NCBI GenBank assembly: GCA_024195585.1
Contig: SWBL01000208.1
Coordinates: 27,329 to 91,328, forward strand
Origin: Aureobasidium sp. EXF-3400
Lineage: Eukaryota; Ascomycota; Dothideomycetes; Dothideales; Saccotheciaceae
Direction of reading: 5' to 3'
Length of the DNA: 64,000 nucleotides
Shown: positions 22,497 through 35,422 of the stretch, in pieces
Numbering within the stretch: the first letter of the stretch is position 1
Layout: each line of letters opens with the position of its first letter
Translations under genes and position numbers: made by a program
The notes under the pieces: model-generated
The model's input: the letters and a program-made list of their open reading frames with translations, nothing else
Databases searched by the model: none
What the model was told of the DNA's origin: nothing

Positions 22497-23462
22497 TCAC
22501 TCCTGAAGCTGTTGTGCGGCCCACTCTCGAGCTCTTTGCATCACTTCAATCCAGCCGTTAAGAGCTGCGAGCAGTCTTTCTTCCTCCTCTGGCAGCTGTG
22601 CCCAAGGCATCTGATCATCGTCTTCATCTGTGCCCAGGTGGCCCTCCGGGCGGTAATTGCGGCAGCTGGCTTCATGACGATGAAGGCCGTGTCGAGCGAT
22701 GGGTATGAAGTCTGCCAGACACGACCAGCAGAATTGGTGATGACAGCGAGAACCTACATATGATAAGTATAAATCGTGGAGACGGAGGAGACAAGACTTA
22801 CAACTCATGTGGTCACACCCATCTCCTTTCTCGATGCTTGTGTTGCAATTAGGACAAGACTTTGAGATTGCTTGGACTTCTGCTTCTGAGTCTGCTTCTT
22901 GTTGCTTTTGTGCTGCATTGCGAGTTTGATACTCCTCGCACGTCTCATTTTCATGCCAATTGACCTCGCAGACTGTGCAGTGCTTGTGGCCGCAAGCCTG
23001 GCACGTAAAAACCAGTTCTTCTTCGTGGATCTGGCCAGAGTTGCAGGTCGTCGAGAAGCAATCTCTGTAACCTGGGTTCTTGGACAAAGCTGCTCTGGAG
23101 GCGAAATGCTCGTACTTTGACCAGGTCTCAGGAGTTGCGAGGATGTTGATATCCTCTCTCTGCAAGATGACGGGGCATTGGGGGCAAGATATCTGATCCC
23201 ACATCTTGTTGTCGACCTCTACGTCGAGATGGTTGGCGAAGCACTCACGGCAGATATCGTGCCCGTGGTCGTGAGAGGGCAGCTGAAAAGGGGTTGGGAA
23301 TCTGATGAGGGATTTCGACTCATCGCAAACCAAACAAGTGCGTCTCTCGTGGGTGTCTTCAACGGAGACAATAAGTGCACGGCGGTAGGGAGTATGTGCA
23401 CGAGCGTGTCTCTTGCTGACCGACATGAGAAGCCAGTCTGTGTCCAGACGCTTGCGTGACAT
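22497..23462 (-). CDS. RBR (RING-between-RING) E3 ubiquitin ligase, copy 1
   Basis: Exons 23462-22802 and 22753-22497 give about 305 aa. RING1 is CLVCDESKSLIRFP...CRECF...CPQCPV, the IBR is FTCQACGHKHCTVCEVNWHENETC, and RING2 is CPNCNTSIEKGDGCDHMSC joined by splicing to SRCHHQFCWSC. The catalytic thioester cysteine is C216 in GDGCDHM. The C-terminus is an acidic helix. RBR ligases accept ubiquitin from E2 on RING2. The 48-nt intron keeps the frame, so unspliced RNA is still readable but would break the C-x2-C spacing in RING2. An in-frame ATG at 23549 would add 29 residues. It is paralogous to the gene at 39160-40244. Confidence 0.88.
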   Translation of the reverse strand: MSRKRLDTDWLLMSVSKRHARAHTPYRRALIVSVEDTHERRTCLVCDESKSLIRFPTPFQLPSHDHGHDICRECFANHLDVEVDNKMWDQISCPQCPVILQREDINILATPETWSKYEHFASRAALSKNPGYRDCFSTTCNSGQIHEEELVFTCQACGHKHCTVCEVNWHENETCEEYQTRNAAQKQQEADSEAEVQAISKSCPNCNTSIEKGDGCDHMSCKSCLLRLHDLYLSYVGSRCHHQFCWSCLADFIPIARHGLHRHEASCRNYRPEGHLGTDEDDDQMPWAQLPEEEERLLAALNGWIEVMQRAREWAAQQLQE

Positions 23463-24535
23463 GTTGGTGGTAGTCAATGTGCTTGAGAAGCTGAACTGAG
23501 TGTTCTTGAGAAAGCGAAGCACGACACCAACACGCACGATGATGGCCAACCCGGGTGGTTGGTTCTACGTGACCCCGTCTATCGCTGTGGTAACCACAAC
23601 AAAGAGAATTTCTGATCGTTGATACACAGTAGCAATTTACATCGTGGCGAGATGCAAGCACAGTATTGATGCAGAGAGCCGGATCAAACCCTGTATCTGA
23701 TTCTTTTCTTCGTTATACGTTATCTACTTTTCGTCCTCGAATTCGATCATTGATTATGCCGAGTACAGAAGGTGCAGTCGGAGTGTTGTGACAGTTGAAA
23801 GGCAAGTACGTGTTGCAGCACTGCAACTTCCTTCCATCATGCCTCGTGACAACGCAACATCGCTGCTTCCTTGACGCCGGAACGCCAACACGAAAACATT
23901 CTGATCACACACAAACCTCCAACACACCTTCATCTCCATCCATCATCATCAACACATCTCTCATCATCAAACAACTGCGAAGCCATCAGCCCCTGTGCAG
24001 CCACGCGACACACCGCTTTACTCTACCTTCCTTACGGGGATCGAGAGACTCAAAAGACCTTCGCACCAGCATCTCCAATTCGTCAGGCCATCGTGCTATA
24101 AGACAGGAGTTCTGCTTTTGCGTCGTGAGTCACGGGGTGCAACGTGAAGAAGCGGGTTCCATGGGCATGACGTGTGAACGACCGTTTGAGATGGTGAGGT
24201 GTGTTGATGGTGATGGATGTAGCTGAGACAAGTATGATGAGAAGTCGCTGCGCATGCCCTCTTTCCCACAAAGCTTACATTGTATCGATCAGCAAGCCTC
24301 ACACATGACAGCGGTCTACGACAAGCTTAGATGAGCTGGATCGATCAACAGGAACAGTGACCTGGACCACGTCTACACCTTACCCTCGATACATCGACGA
24401 TCTCCCATTCTAGCTACGAGAACCAGCAGCTTGAATACCTTCATGATCGACTGTTTTGGGTCTGCACTCGACAAAACCTCAAGTCCGAAGTACAAGAGCT
24501 AATAAAACTTTCCCGGTGATCCTGGCGATAACGAA
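23463..24535. other. Intergenic
   Basis: About 1 kb with no supported gene. It contains the upstream region of RBR copy 1 and, at the right, the 3' flank of the hypothetical gene ending near 24536. Open frames at 23795-24271 are CA-rich and lack motifs. Confidence 0.5.
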
Positions 24536-25796
24536 TCAGCTATCCCTGTTGACCTTCTCGTGGCACTCAAGGGCACGATGCAACGATATTATCTTCTGGT
24601 CTGGCCACAAAAGCTCATACCATTTGTCGTTGAATATCATCTGCTCGTTGCTGGAAAGCCCGAAGTCTCCATGTTCTTCGAACGCGCCACCTTCATGGTC
24701 GTATCAACACAAAAGGACATCAAGTCCGATTGCCTTCCTCTGGAAGCCATGAGGCAGGGGAAACGAATAAGCACGAGTACCCTTCATTGCAGAGTGCATA
24801 GACCTACGGAAAATCATTAGTATCAAGCTGATGCTTCGAGCAAAAGTTAGCTCAAACTCACTGAGTATTGAGCATGGCTCAAGCTCACTCTTCCTCAAAG
24901 CTTCGCTTTCCACCTCCAGGTTTCTTTCATGCTCAACAGCCTCGTCTATGACCCTCTTGCTATTGCGTTTCCACTCTTCGCTCTTGAAATCATCCGGCCA
25001 TCCGTACTCCTCGATCAGTATGCTTCTTGTCTTTGTATACTTTGCAAGAAGTGTGCGTCAGATTGGCTGTCACGGTGATATGACAAGGCGACTTACTACT
25101 GGACCGCTGGTCGAGATGGATCCCTGATGGTGGACCTGCATTGGTAGCCATTCCAAGCTGCGTGTCTTGTCGATAACCGATTGCAAATACTCAACAGGAT
25201 CATACACCGGAAAACGCGTATAATGATCATCTGGAGACTTCGGGTGGAAGTCATAGCATAAACCTGGTTCATCTGCATCTTCTGAACGATTCGGTGGATC
25301 CCAAGTGCAAACCCTTAACGTATCTAATATCTCTCGTCAGCTACAACAAAACTCAAAACACCTTTAACCGTAGCAGGAGACAAAAAGAAAGAAACCCACT
25401 TTTAGCGGTATCCAAAACGAGATACTGTCCTTCATCGCCCACGATACTCAACGCAACATCTGTATTCTTCAAAAACCACTTGTTTTCACCAACTTCCGGA
25501 TCCCTCCAAATCTCCAAAAGTTTCTCATCCACAAAACTGTTGGCATGACTTTCAGGAATAAGCAATTCATGTTCGAGCATGATGCCTTCGCCGCAAGGAC
25601 ATGGTATATGACGCATGAGAGAGACAACATCTGGTGCGAGGTTTAATGATTGGCATAGCGTTTGGTCGATCTCTCGGCCTTCGGGTGGTGGAAAATCAAT
25701 ATCTTCAGGGGTTATATAACATAGTGAGAAGAGCAGATTGTAGTATTCTGTGATTAAGGCGATGATCTGGGATTCGTTGTAGGGTTTAGTAGGCAT
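24536..25796 (-). CDS. Fungal conserved hypothetical, uncertain 3' end
   Basis: Exons 25796-25400, 25323-25097 and 25030-24862 join in frame; they encode MPTKPYNESQIIALITEYYN, a hydrophobic-helical first third, TWDPPNRSEDADEPGLCYDF and the motif ILIEEYGWPDDF. The end is ambiguous. The nearest acceptor at 24803 stops at 24784 (270 aa). Clearly coding-like sequence continues in another frame to 24536 (MIFNDKWYELLWPDQK...ECHEKVNRDS). It is reached if an intron spans about 24861-24691, giving about 315 aa. A third frame between them (VYALCNEGYSCLFVSPASW) also looks coding, so a frameshift is possible. I know similar fungal proteins only as hypotheticals; no function is proposed. Confidence 0.6.
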
Positions 25797-26198
25797 TGTA
25801 AGTGACCGCGGCCAGATCCTCTTGAACGATTGCAAGAGCGCGATGACCTTGGGTATTGCCAAGCTGAGAATGACATGGACGCAAAAGGAGACATTGGGTA
25901 TTACGAATGGCGGTGTCTGGATCGAACTCTCGATTCAATTAGGTTAGCGGCTTAGCATATCATCGATGTATGCTATATACGATACTGTATGCTTATTTAC
26001 ACAACCTTATACCTGAGGCATGCAAGAAGCTATCTCCTCGTCCTCTGACCCAAGTCCTTAAGTTGCTACTTCCTCCGAGCAGTTCACGTTTTCCGAGTCT
26101 CTTTTGGTGACATGCTTCAAGTATGGAATGACTAGCAAATTCAATATATGATTATTCTCATGACCACTCTTAACTTCCTGAAACGCCATTTACGATGC
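25797..26198. other. Intergenic
   Basis: Separates the 3' end of POL1 from the start of the hypothetical gene. No gene seen. Confidence 0.5.
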
Positions 26199-29100
26199 CT
26201 AAACCAAAGCCTTCAGTGCAAACCCAAACAGACTATCCATACTAACCCATCCCCACCCACTCTTATCCAGATATCCCTCCACCACAGCCCTCAAGATCCC
26301 AAATTTATGTCTGTTCATCTCGGCGAGCACACCTACTCTCTCCGCCTCTTCGTTCTTCTTTTTGTTGGCTTCTTGAGCACTCTTCTCCACGTCAAAGCAT
26401 CGAGCTAGGAACATGAGTTGGTTGTATAGTTGTTTCTCAGAATACTCGAGTTGCATTTTGCCTGTGCAGCCGTATGCAAGGCCGCGAGGACCCAGACAGC
26501 GGTGGCCGTAGACACTCATCTGGCGCGTGCGGTTACCGCAGGTGGCTTCGTCGCAGACGAGGGTGGCTGCATAGTATTGTGCTGTGTGAGCGCGAATCTG
26601 ACTCTCTAGCTGAGCTGCAAGCGCAAGTTGAGGCATTAAAGCGCCACAAGAAGAGGAGGGACAATGAATGCCATCGTTATCAACAATGGCAGTGAGCTTT
26701 TCAGCATCAGGCGTAGCAGGAACACCCAAGCCACGGAACTGGAAGGGTGTGCGGCAAGAAAGACAAAGTAGGCCCAGGGGCGTGCAATCCTTGTAGCGAA
26801 TCTCATCTGGGACTTGTGATTCCAGAGGGTGGATTTCCGTTTCGGCGTTGTAGCTGTTGCCACCGCTCGCACTGCTTACGCGGTACTTGCTAGTGTCCAG
26901 ACCCAAGCATTCCGCCAGTAAAGTAACGTTAGTGCCTTCGATAGGAGCGCAGAGACGTTCCACTGGTGGTAAAATTTGCTTGTGCAGGTAGTAGTCAATG
27001 TCAGGCTTAAGTTCATTCTCTGCACGGAGAACTTCGTCGACTGGGAAGGCATTGTTGGCTGCCTTCTCAGCGCTGCCGGAAGAGTCGTTGCAGATGATAT
27101 AGGACATGACATCCTTAGCCTTGACATGCTTGCCCTTGGCCATCAACTTCAAGGCAACTTGGACAGAAGGCATGCTGTTTCCATTGGGATACTCCTTAGG
27201 GTTCTTTCCAAGTTGCGTGTAGATAGTATACTTGCGAAGAGGGATGGCGTTGGCGCGCATCTGTGAAGCGACTTCTCTGAGATGGTCGTGGATTTGAGTC
27301 ACCACAATTTCAGGATCTTCACCTGACAAAAGGAAGTTCAAGAGCTCGGTCGAGGTGTCCTTACTCAATGCACAGTACTCTCTTCTGCGCATATCGAGAC
27401 CCTTGACCTCAAGCTTGTCGATCCATTTGCCATCCTTCTCGATCATGTTGACAGCAGCATACTTCTTCTTTGCGTGCAGAAGCAGGCGACGGAAGACGTT
27501 GTCAATGTCAATCTCGAGAAGTTCGTAGCGTTCGTTGACGCTCTTTTTGAAGTCGTTACCAATCTTCATGGCATCCATAATGTTGTCAACATTGGTGTTG
27601 ACCATGACTGAATCGGTATCACCATAGATAACTCTCAGACCATGGGCAGACTCTGCGAGATCCTTGGTTGACTGCAAAATCTCACGACCCTTGTATGTGG
27701 TGAGCATGGCAAGTGGACGAGCGTAGAATCGTGACTTGGTGTAACCCAAACATCCGTACATAGAGTTGGCAGTCAGTTTCAAAGCCATCTGCTTGATCTC
27801 CCATGTCGCAAGTTGGTCGGAGGTGGCAGTCTTGTCCTTCATGAGCTTCTTGACTTCGCGACGGCGGTGAACAAGTGTTCTAATCAGTCGTGGGAGGATG
27901 CCCTTGTTATTGGTATCTGTTGGGACCTCGGGAACCTTCTCTTCGTCGTCATTCTAATGAACAGTTAGCTTCATCCCTTCGAAACACGATCGCATGACTT
28001 ACACTTTCCGATCTTTCGACCGTGGTGAAGCAAATGTTGTACTCCTGAATGATACTGGGGTACAAAGAGTTGAAGTCCATGACAAGGATGAACTTGTCGT
28101 ACAAGCCTTTCTCGGGCTCGAAGACCAGACCACCCTTGAATTTGTCCTTCTTCTTTGCATCTGCCCCTTCATCTCCTTCCGGGTTGTCTTCATCAGACTT
28201 GGCTTTGCCCTTGCCCCAGATCTTGTCAGGGCAGATGTACTTGTTCTTGTGGAACTCATGCAGCAAAATGTATTCGTTGCGCTCAGCACGAGTACCACTC
28301 AAAGTTCTGGCCCAGGAGTTTCCAGCCAAGTTTGTGAGGACTTTGGTTAGTGGAAGCATCTGAACTTTGAGAGCGATGGCAGCAATGAAGAACGTGTCTG
28401 CTTCTGTGAGCTTGATGTATTGCATCAGACCGGCTCTGTTGGTAGCCATCTTGAGCAATACATCATTGTCAATGTCACGACGCTTGTTCTCGCCACCAAG
28501 GACAAGGTCACACATCTCGTCCAAACTCCACGACTGACATTTTGTCATCAGAGACTTGCCCATGTCGTTGCCCAAATCACACAGCAGTCTTCCGGCAGAG
28601 AGCTGTCTCTCGACGAAGAAACTGCCACCGCCCTTGCCAATGTTCTTCGGCCATTCATGACGCTTCAGTCTACCAATGCGGTGCCACCCAGGAGTTCTGC
28701 ATTCTCGCATTCTGTTGAGCAAAAGAGTGTAGTCAACATCGTCAAGTCTGTGGCCAATCAAGACGTCTGGATCGTTGCGATCTAACAAGGCCAAGAACTT
28801 GCTGAGAAGCGCACCTTCGCTCCTCTCCAACTGAATATTGCCTCGATACTTCTCGGCATCTGTCTTGAAGCCTACAGGATAATCTGGACCATTTGGACGC
28901 ATAACTGTGAATGTCTTACAAGGGAGTTTCTCTGGCGCGGTGGTGTCTGAGAGTGACATGCTGTCGTAGATGCGAGCACTGGCAAGCAAGATTTCTTGCT
29001 TGTTATCCTTCTCGTTCAGTTTCGTCCTGAGAGCAATGCTCATCAGTGTCAGCGGTGGAGCGTCAAGGTTGTCAGTATCTCCAAGAGTCGAAACGCCTTG

Positions 29101-30718
29101 AGGTTTGTCGACAAGCATCTCCAATTTGCACCATGAAGCATTCTTGACAGCATTGAAGTTGATACTATTTGCATCAATCTTGAGCCAACAAGGACCCATG
29201 ATGTTTTTCCAGAGAACGAATTGTTCGAACAACGCAGTGTTGGTACCGAAGACGTGCGAGAAAGTCTCTCCTTGGATGTCCATAGGTAGTGGCTGCTTGT
29301 CATATGGATAAAGCAGCTTCAGGTAATCGGCCTCCTTCGGGATGTCTGGCAGCTCAAAGGCGTATTTCCTCGAACATGGCTTGATCTTGTGCATGTTGAC
29401 GTTGAATTTGGACATGAGGCCATCAACCTCTTGATAGACGTCGCCCATCTCTACTTCCTCATCGGTCTCGCGACCATGCTTCCGGCGGTGTTCACGGGGA
29501 AGGAAGAACAGTTTGCGCATGATGTTGTCGACCTTGACAAAGGCACTGACGAATCGACCAGTCGACTTGTCTTTGACCTTGCCAAACAAGCAGAGACCCC
29601 CATTGATCTCTGTGTAGTCGAACCAGAAGAATCGTACACTGCCATCCTCCTCTTGAGCATGTTGGGGATCCAATTTGCCGAATGTGACAGTCTCTACACC
29701 AGAACTGCTCAATACATTCAGCTTGTCGGTGACATTGGTCAATGCAGATGTATCAATCGCTTCAGGGACCTGCCGTGAAGGAGAAGAGCTTGCTGGTGTT
29801 GGGTAATCGGTCTTTGTGATTTTTGGGATTGGTCTGTTTCCACGCATGTTGACGGCTGCTGTGCTTCGAGAAGACTGATTTGTGACTTGAGCAACCTCGA
29901 GCATATCCTCGTCTTCGTCTTCCTCGATCTTCACATTCGACTCTTTTCGTTGTGCAGCCTTTGCAACGGGAGATGAAGGAAGAGGGTCGCTCATTGGTAC
30001 ATCGTTGTCCTCGGGTGGTGGGAAGAGGCCTTCATCCATGGGGAAGTAGGTATCGTCGTCGACAGGTGCAGGTGGAGAGTCGGCTTTCTGGGCTCTGGGT
30101 TCGTATCGAGGGATATGGCTCATTTGTTCAACAGGTGGTGACAGAACTCTGGTCTTGCGGCGACTCTCGGTTTTGACGGGGTTCATAGTCGATCTAGGCT
30201 TGTATGAGGGGATATTGGCATTGACCTCGCCGAGAAGGTCGGCCATGAAAGCAGCATCTTCAGCGGTTGAAGCCTGCTTGGGCTTGGGAGCAGCGACGGT
30301 GGGGTTTGCATTGAAGTACTTGCTGATGCCCTTGTTGATCTTCTCCTTCTTTTGGGCGTCTTCTTCACGCTTGCGTTTTGCTGCGTATATTAGCATGCTG
30401 ACTTGAACAGGGGGACTGAACGGGAGAAGTACCAGCCTTGCCCTTCGCAGGCATATCATCGTCGCTCTCATCATCATAATCTTGTTGTCGTTCGTTCTGC
30501 CAGTCTTCGCGTCCATCGTCTGCATAGCCTTCGCCATTGTCGTCGACGACAAAGTCATCTTGGTCGAGTCTCTTTCTCACAAGCTTCTTGTAACTGTCCT
30601 CGTCGACTGTCTCGTAAAGTTGTTCCTCGTCCTGGACCTCGTATGTAGAAAAGTTTGTCCTGCCAGCCTTTCTTGCAGCACGGAGTTGAGCCAACTGATC
30701 TGCCTTGGTTGGAGGCAT
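26199..30718 (-). CDS. POL1: DNA polymerase alpha catalytic subunit
   Basis: Exons 30718-30433, 30380-28003 and 27953-26199 give about 1,472 aa. The N-terminal tail is acidic and disordered, as usual. The family-B exonuclease-like region follows, and the polymerase palm shows motif A VMDFNSLYPSIIQ (D864), motif B KLTANSMYG and motif C YGDTDSV (998-1004, two catalytic Asp). The C-terminus has the paired cysteine modules CLSC...CPSSSC and CDEATC...C, which bind the primase and B subunit. POL1 starts Okazaki fragments with primase. Only two introns occur in 4.5 kb. It is divergent from REX2 with 222 bp between starts, containing an MCB element. Confidence 0.97.
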
Positions 30719-30815
30719 GATGCAATGCTTGATGTATGATTATGTAGTATAAGACTGTGTATATGATGTTAGGTGATTGAGATGGACGCGGAGTGATGGA
30801 TTGATTATTGCTGGC

Positions 30816-30821
30816 ACGCGT
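30816..30821. promoter_or_regulatory. MluI cell-cycle box (MCB) upstream of POL1
   Basis: The palindrome ACGCGT lies about 100 bp upstream of the POL1 ATG in the shared POL1/REX2 promoter. Two more ACGCG cores are nearby (around 30786 and 30831). In yeasts MBF binds ACGCGT to drive G1/S transcription of replication genes, POL1 among them. The role here is inferred from that known link. Confidence 0.55.
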
Positions 30822-30940
30822 TGTGTCGCGCACGCGAGCCATCAATCAATCTAACCCAAAAGAGCAATCGGCCCAGCAACTCGAGGTACCCGCGTCATCA
30901 CTAGTTATTTCTCTTTCGATCAATTCTCTGCTGCAATTGC

Positions 30941-31849
30941 ATGTTTCGCTTCATCACTTCTCGCATTTCTGTTCCTAGATGTTCGACACTTGTTTCTAAA
31001 TCTTCTGGAAAGCCTATCCCTACATTCAATCACCGTCACTTCTCCGCCACCACTGCCATGCCCGAGTCCCGCTCCAAGCACCCCCTCGTCTGGATCGACT
31101 GCGAGATGACCGGTCTCGACCTGTCCAAGGACACAGTCATGTCACTCTGCTGTTTCGTCACTGACGCCCAATTGAACCTCCTCGACGAGATCGGCTACGA
31201 AGCCGTCATTCACCACTCGCAATCCCAACTCGATGCAATGGGCGAATGGTGCACGGCACAACACGGAAAGACTGGCTTAACAGCTGCATGCTTGGCCTCT
31301 GACAAGACTGCAGAACAAGTCGCCGAAGAACTGCTGGCTTACGTACAGAAATACTGTCCAGAGAGGAAGAAGGCATTGCTTGCTGGAAATACTGTGCATG
31401 CCGACCGTGCCTTCTTGGTCCAGCAACCCTATACACCTGTAATGAAGTGGTTGCACCACCGCATCCTAGACGTTTCCGCAATCAAAGAAGCAGCAAAGAG
31501 ATGGGCCCCCATAGAAGTCCTTAAGAAGAGCCCCCCAAAGGCTGGAAAGCACGAAGCAAGAGCAGACATCCTTGAGAGTATAGCCGAAGCGAGATACTAC
31601 CAGAGAGCATTCTTCCAAAACGGTGCCACTCCAAAGGAAGAGACCGAAGAAGAAACTGCTGAGCTTGACGCCGATGCTCATGGTTCAATCATTGGCGACA
31701 AGGAAGTCAAGCCGAGAGAAATCACCCAAGAAGTCGGTGCTGCAAAGGCTCAGACAACCGTCCAGAGTCTTGAAGCAGAGGGCTTCGGTGCTACTTCTGG
31801 TGAGCAGGATCTTGCCAGGAATGGAGGCAACCGTGATTTGGCCTCGTAG
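30941..31849 (+). CDS. REX2: Oligoribonuclease (3'-5' exonuclease), mitochondrial
   Basis: Intronless, 302 aa. DEDDh exonuclease residues are visible: D53 and E55 in VWIDCEMTGLD, D155 in GNTVHADRAF, then H204 and D209 in KHEARADI. The first 35 residues are Arg/Ser-rich without acidic residues (MFRFITSRISVPRCSTLVSK), a typical mitochondrial presequence. The C-terminal roughly 65 residues after the catalytic domain are acidic and not part of the core. The enzyme degrades very short RNA oligonucleotides; yeast Rex2 acts in mitochondria. An internal Met at residue 40 (AMPESRSKHPLVW) could start a form lacking the presequence. Confidence 0.93.
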   Translation: MFRFITSRISVPRCSTLVSKSSGKPIPTFNHRHFSATTAMPESRSKHPLVWIDCEMTGLDLSKDTVMSLCCFVTDAQLNLLDEIGYEAVIHHSQSQLDAMGEWCTAQHGKTGLTAACLASDKTAEQVAEELLAYVQKYCPERKKALLAGNTVHADRAFLVQQPYTPVMKWLHHRILDVSAIKEAAKRWAPIEVLKKSPPKAGKHEARADILESIAEARYYQRAFFQNGATPKEETEEETAELDADAHGSIIGDKEVKPREITQEVGAAKAQTTVQSLEAEGFGATSGEQDLARNGGNRDLAS

Positions 31850-32084
31850 ACATCGATGAACAAAAACCAATAAATCAAATAAAACTTATCTGGTAAGTGT
31901 CATGGCTTCCACTCGACTGAATGCTCAAACGTTTCATTCCGCCAAACACACCACAAGTCACTCCAGTATAGTAATGGACACGTATGAATTTTGAACTGTT
32001 TTTCTTTTCGTGTTATGTACGCTCTGTTTCTGTACATGCAAAGTCGTTATATTAGAATGCTACATCCGGATTGGTGCGAGACGC

Positions 32085-33896
<1,812 letters not shown>

Positions 33897-34486
33897 GATG
33901 GCTATGTGTATGTGCTTGTCAAGGAGGGAAGATTGGATAATTCAGGGAAACAAGCCAGAAATAGTTCAGGCCGGGTTGAAGCAGCAAGCAGCCACGACCT
34001 CAGCTTTACGTAGCGGGGTCAGTCCGAAGGCGGTGACGATGCGAAACGTTGAGACCTGAGCCGCCCAAGCTTCCATTCGTGGGGTCTTTCTCTAATAAAA
34101 TCGCCATCCAATCGACGCCACAATGTAACCAGAAAACCGTAGTTCAATTCTAGACGCACTTTGATCGTCTTTTGCAGCTGCTCTTTTCCCAACAGCTATA
34201 CGATCGTCCCTTTTGAGAGCTGGCTTTCGCGACGTGCAATTCGTCATTCCCGTTTTGGTCTGTCTCATCCTCCAATTTCGAAGCTCGGACGCCCTGTTTC
34301 CCATTTCTTACCGCCATGCCATTCGTCTTACTCAAGAACCCGTCTTACTTTGGTTTGGCTTTTCAATATTGCAAAAAGTCGAGTTGCTCTGCTATTTTGA
34401 CATGGTCCTCGTGCAAGTCATCAAGTATCGTAGGTGGTGACAGTCGCTACCATCTGAAACATTGACTTCCTTTTTTTTTTTCTTGC
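33897..34486. other. Intergenic
   Basis: Upstream region of phosphoglucomutase and 3' flank of ISA2. An oligo-T run lies at about 34471-34481, just beyond the ISA2 stop. Short open frames on both strands show no motif. Confidence 0.5.
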
Positions 34487-35165
34487 TCATGCCTGGATAT
34501 CGAAACTGGATCCACAACCACAACTACTCGTAGCTCCTGGAATGCCTGTCACCTTGAACTGACTGCCGATCAACTCCATGGTATAATCAATCTTGCTGCC
34601 AGCTAGAAGCTCCAGGCTGGGCTCATCAATGACCACTCTGGCTCCTTTGCCATCTTCTGACTCAAACACCGTGTCTTCCTCTTGTGATATCTTTTCTAGC
34701 GTTGTTGTCGACATGAGATACTGGAAGCCGTGGCAGCCGCCTGATTCTACCGCCACGCGGAGGCAGAGGGACGGGTTGTTCTCCTTCACAGAGATAGCAT
34801 GAAGGCGCTAAGAACATCAATCAGCTCACTGCAGTGCTGACACTTCAAGTTTGTATATTTACATTGACAGCGCGAGGCAAGATGTCGATCGTCATGTCTT
34901 CTCCATTCTCATTCTTTCGCGGGTTGATTATGGCCTTGACTGCTTGTCGGCTCGATGCACTGAAAGCTCGGCTATTTTGTGACGGAAGGATATCTTTTGC
35001 GAAGGGCGCAAACCGTGGGACTGGTGCAGATCGTGGCGATAGTTGTGACGGACGAGCAGCGAGTGATAGTTGGCGGCGAGGGTAGAATACGCGCGCGTCT
35101 TTGGATGCTTGCTTGAAAGCGCTACGGCAGCATCGCAGCAAAGAGTCTCTTCCTGAAAGTGCCAT
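34487..35165 (-). CDS. ISA2: Mitochondrial iron-sulfur cluster assembly factor, A-type
   Basis: Exons 35165-34863 and 34807-34487 give 207 aa. The A-type scaffold domain fills the second half, with the three cluster-binding cysteines C126 (ESGGCHGFQY) and C197/C199 (SSCGCGSSF). The N-terminal about 75 residues are basic and Ser/Arg-rich with no acidic cluster, a mitochondrial presequence; RAFSAS at about 70 fits processing sites. GCHGFQY favours Isa2 over Isa1. With Isa1 and Iba57 it matures 4Fe-4S proteins in the matrix. Confidence 0.9.
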
Positions 35166-35422
35166 GTCTGGTTATAGTGAGTGAGTCTTAGGTATGCAAA
35201 TGATGGAGTGATCGCATCGCAAAGCAGCGGCGAGAGTTATGTCAGCAAAACGCCGACAATCTCCGAAGATCCTTATCTGATTGATCATCTCTCATTTCCT
35301 AATCCAGACGAGGCGACGTGGTGACCGGAACCGCGACACTGCTCCCAACCACATACCTTCCTTCGCGCAAATATCTAGAGTAAAGTCACTTCAACGAGTG
35401 TCGAAACTGTCTTTTCCTAGCC

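Noticed and set aside
24456..24820. Plus-strand frames of 86-98 codons
   Set aside because: They are antisense to the coding-like 3' end of the minus-strand hypothetical gene.
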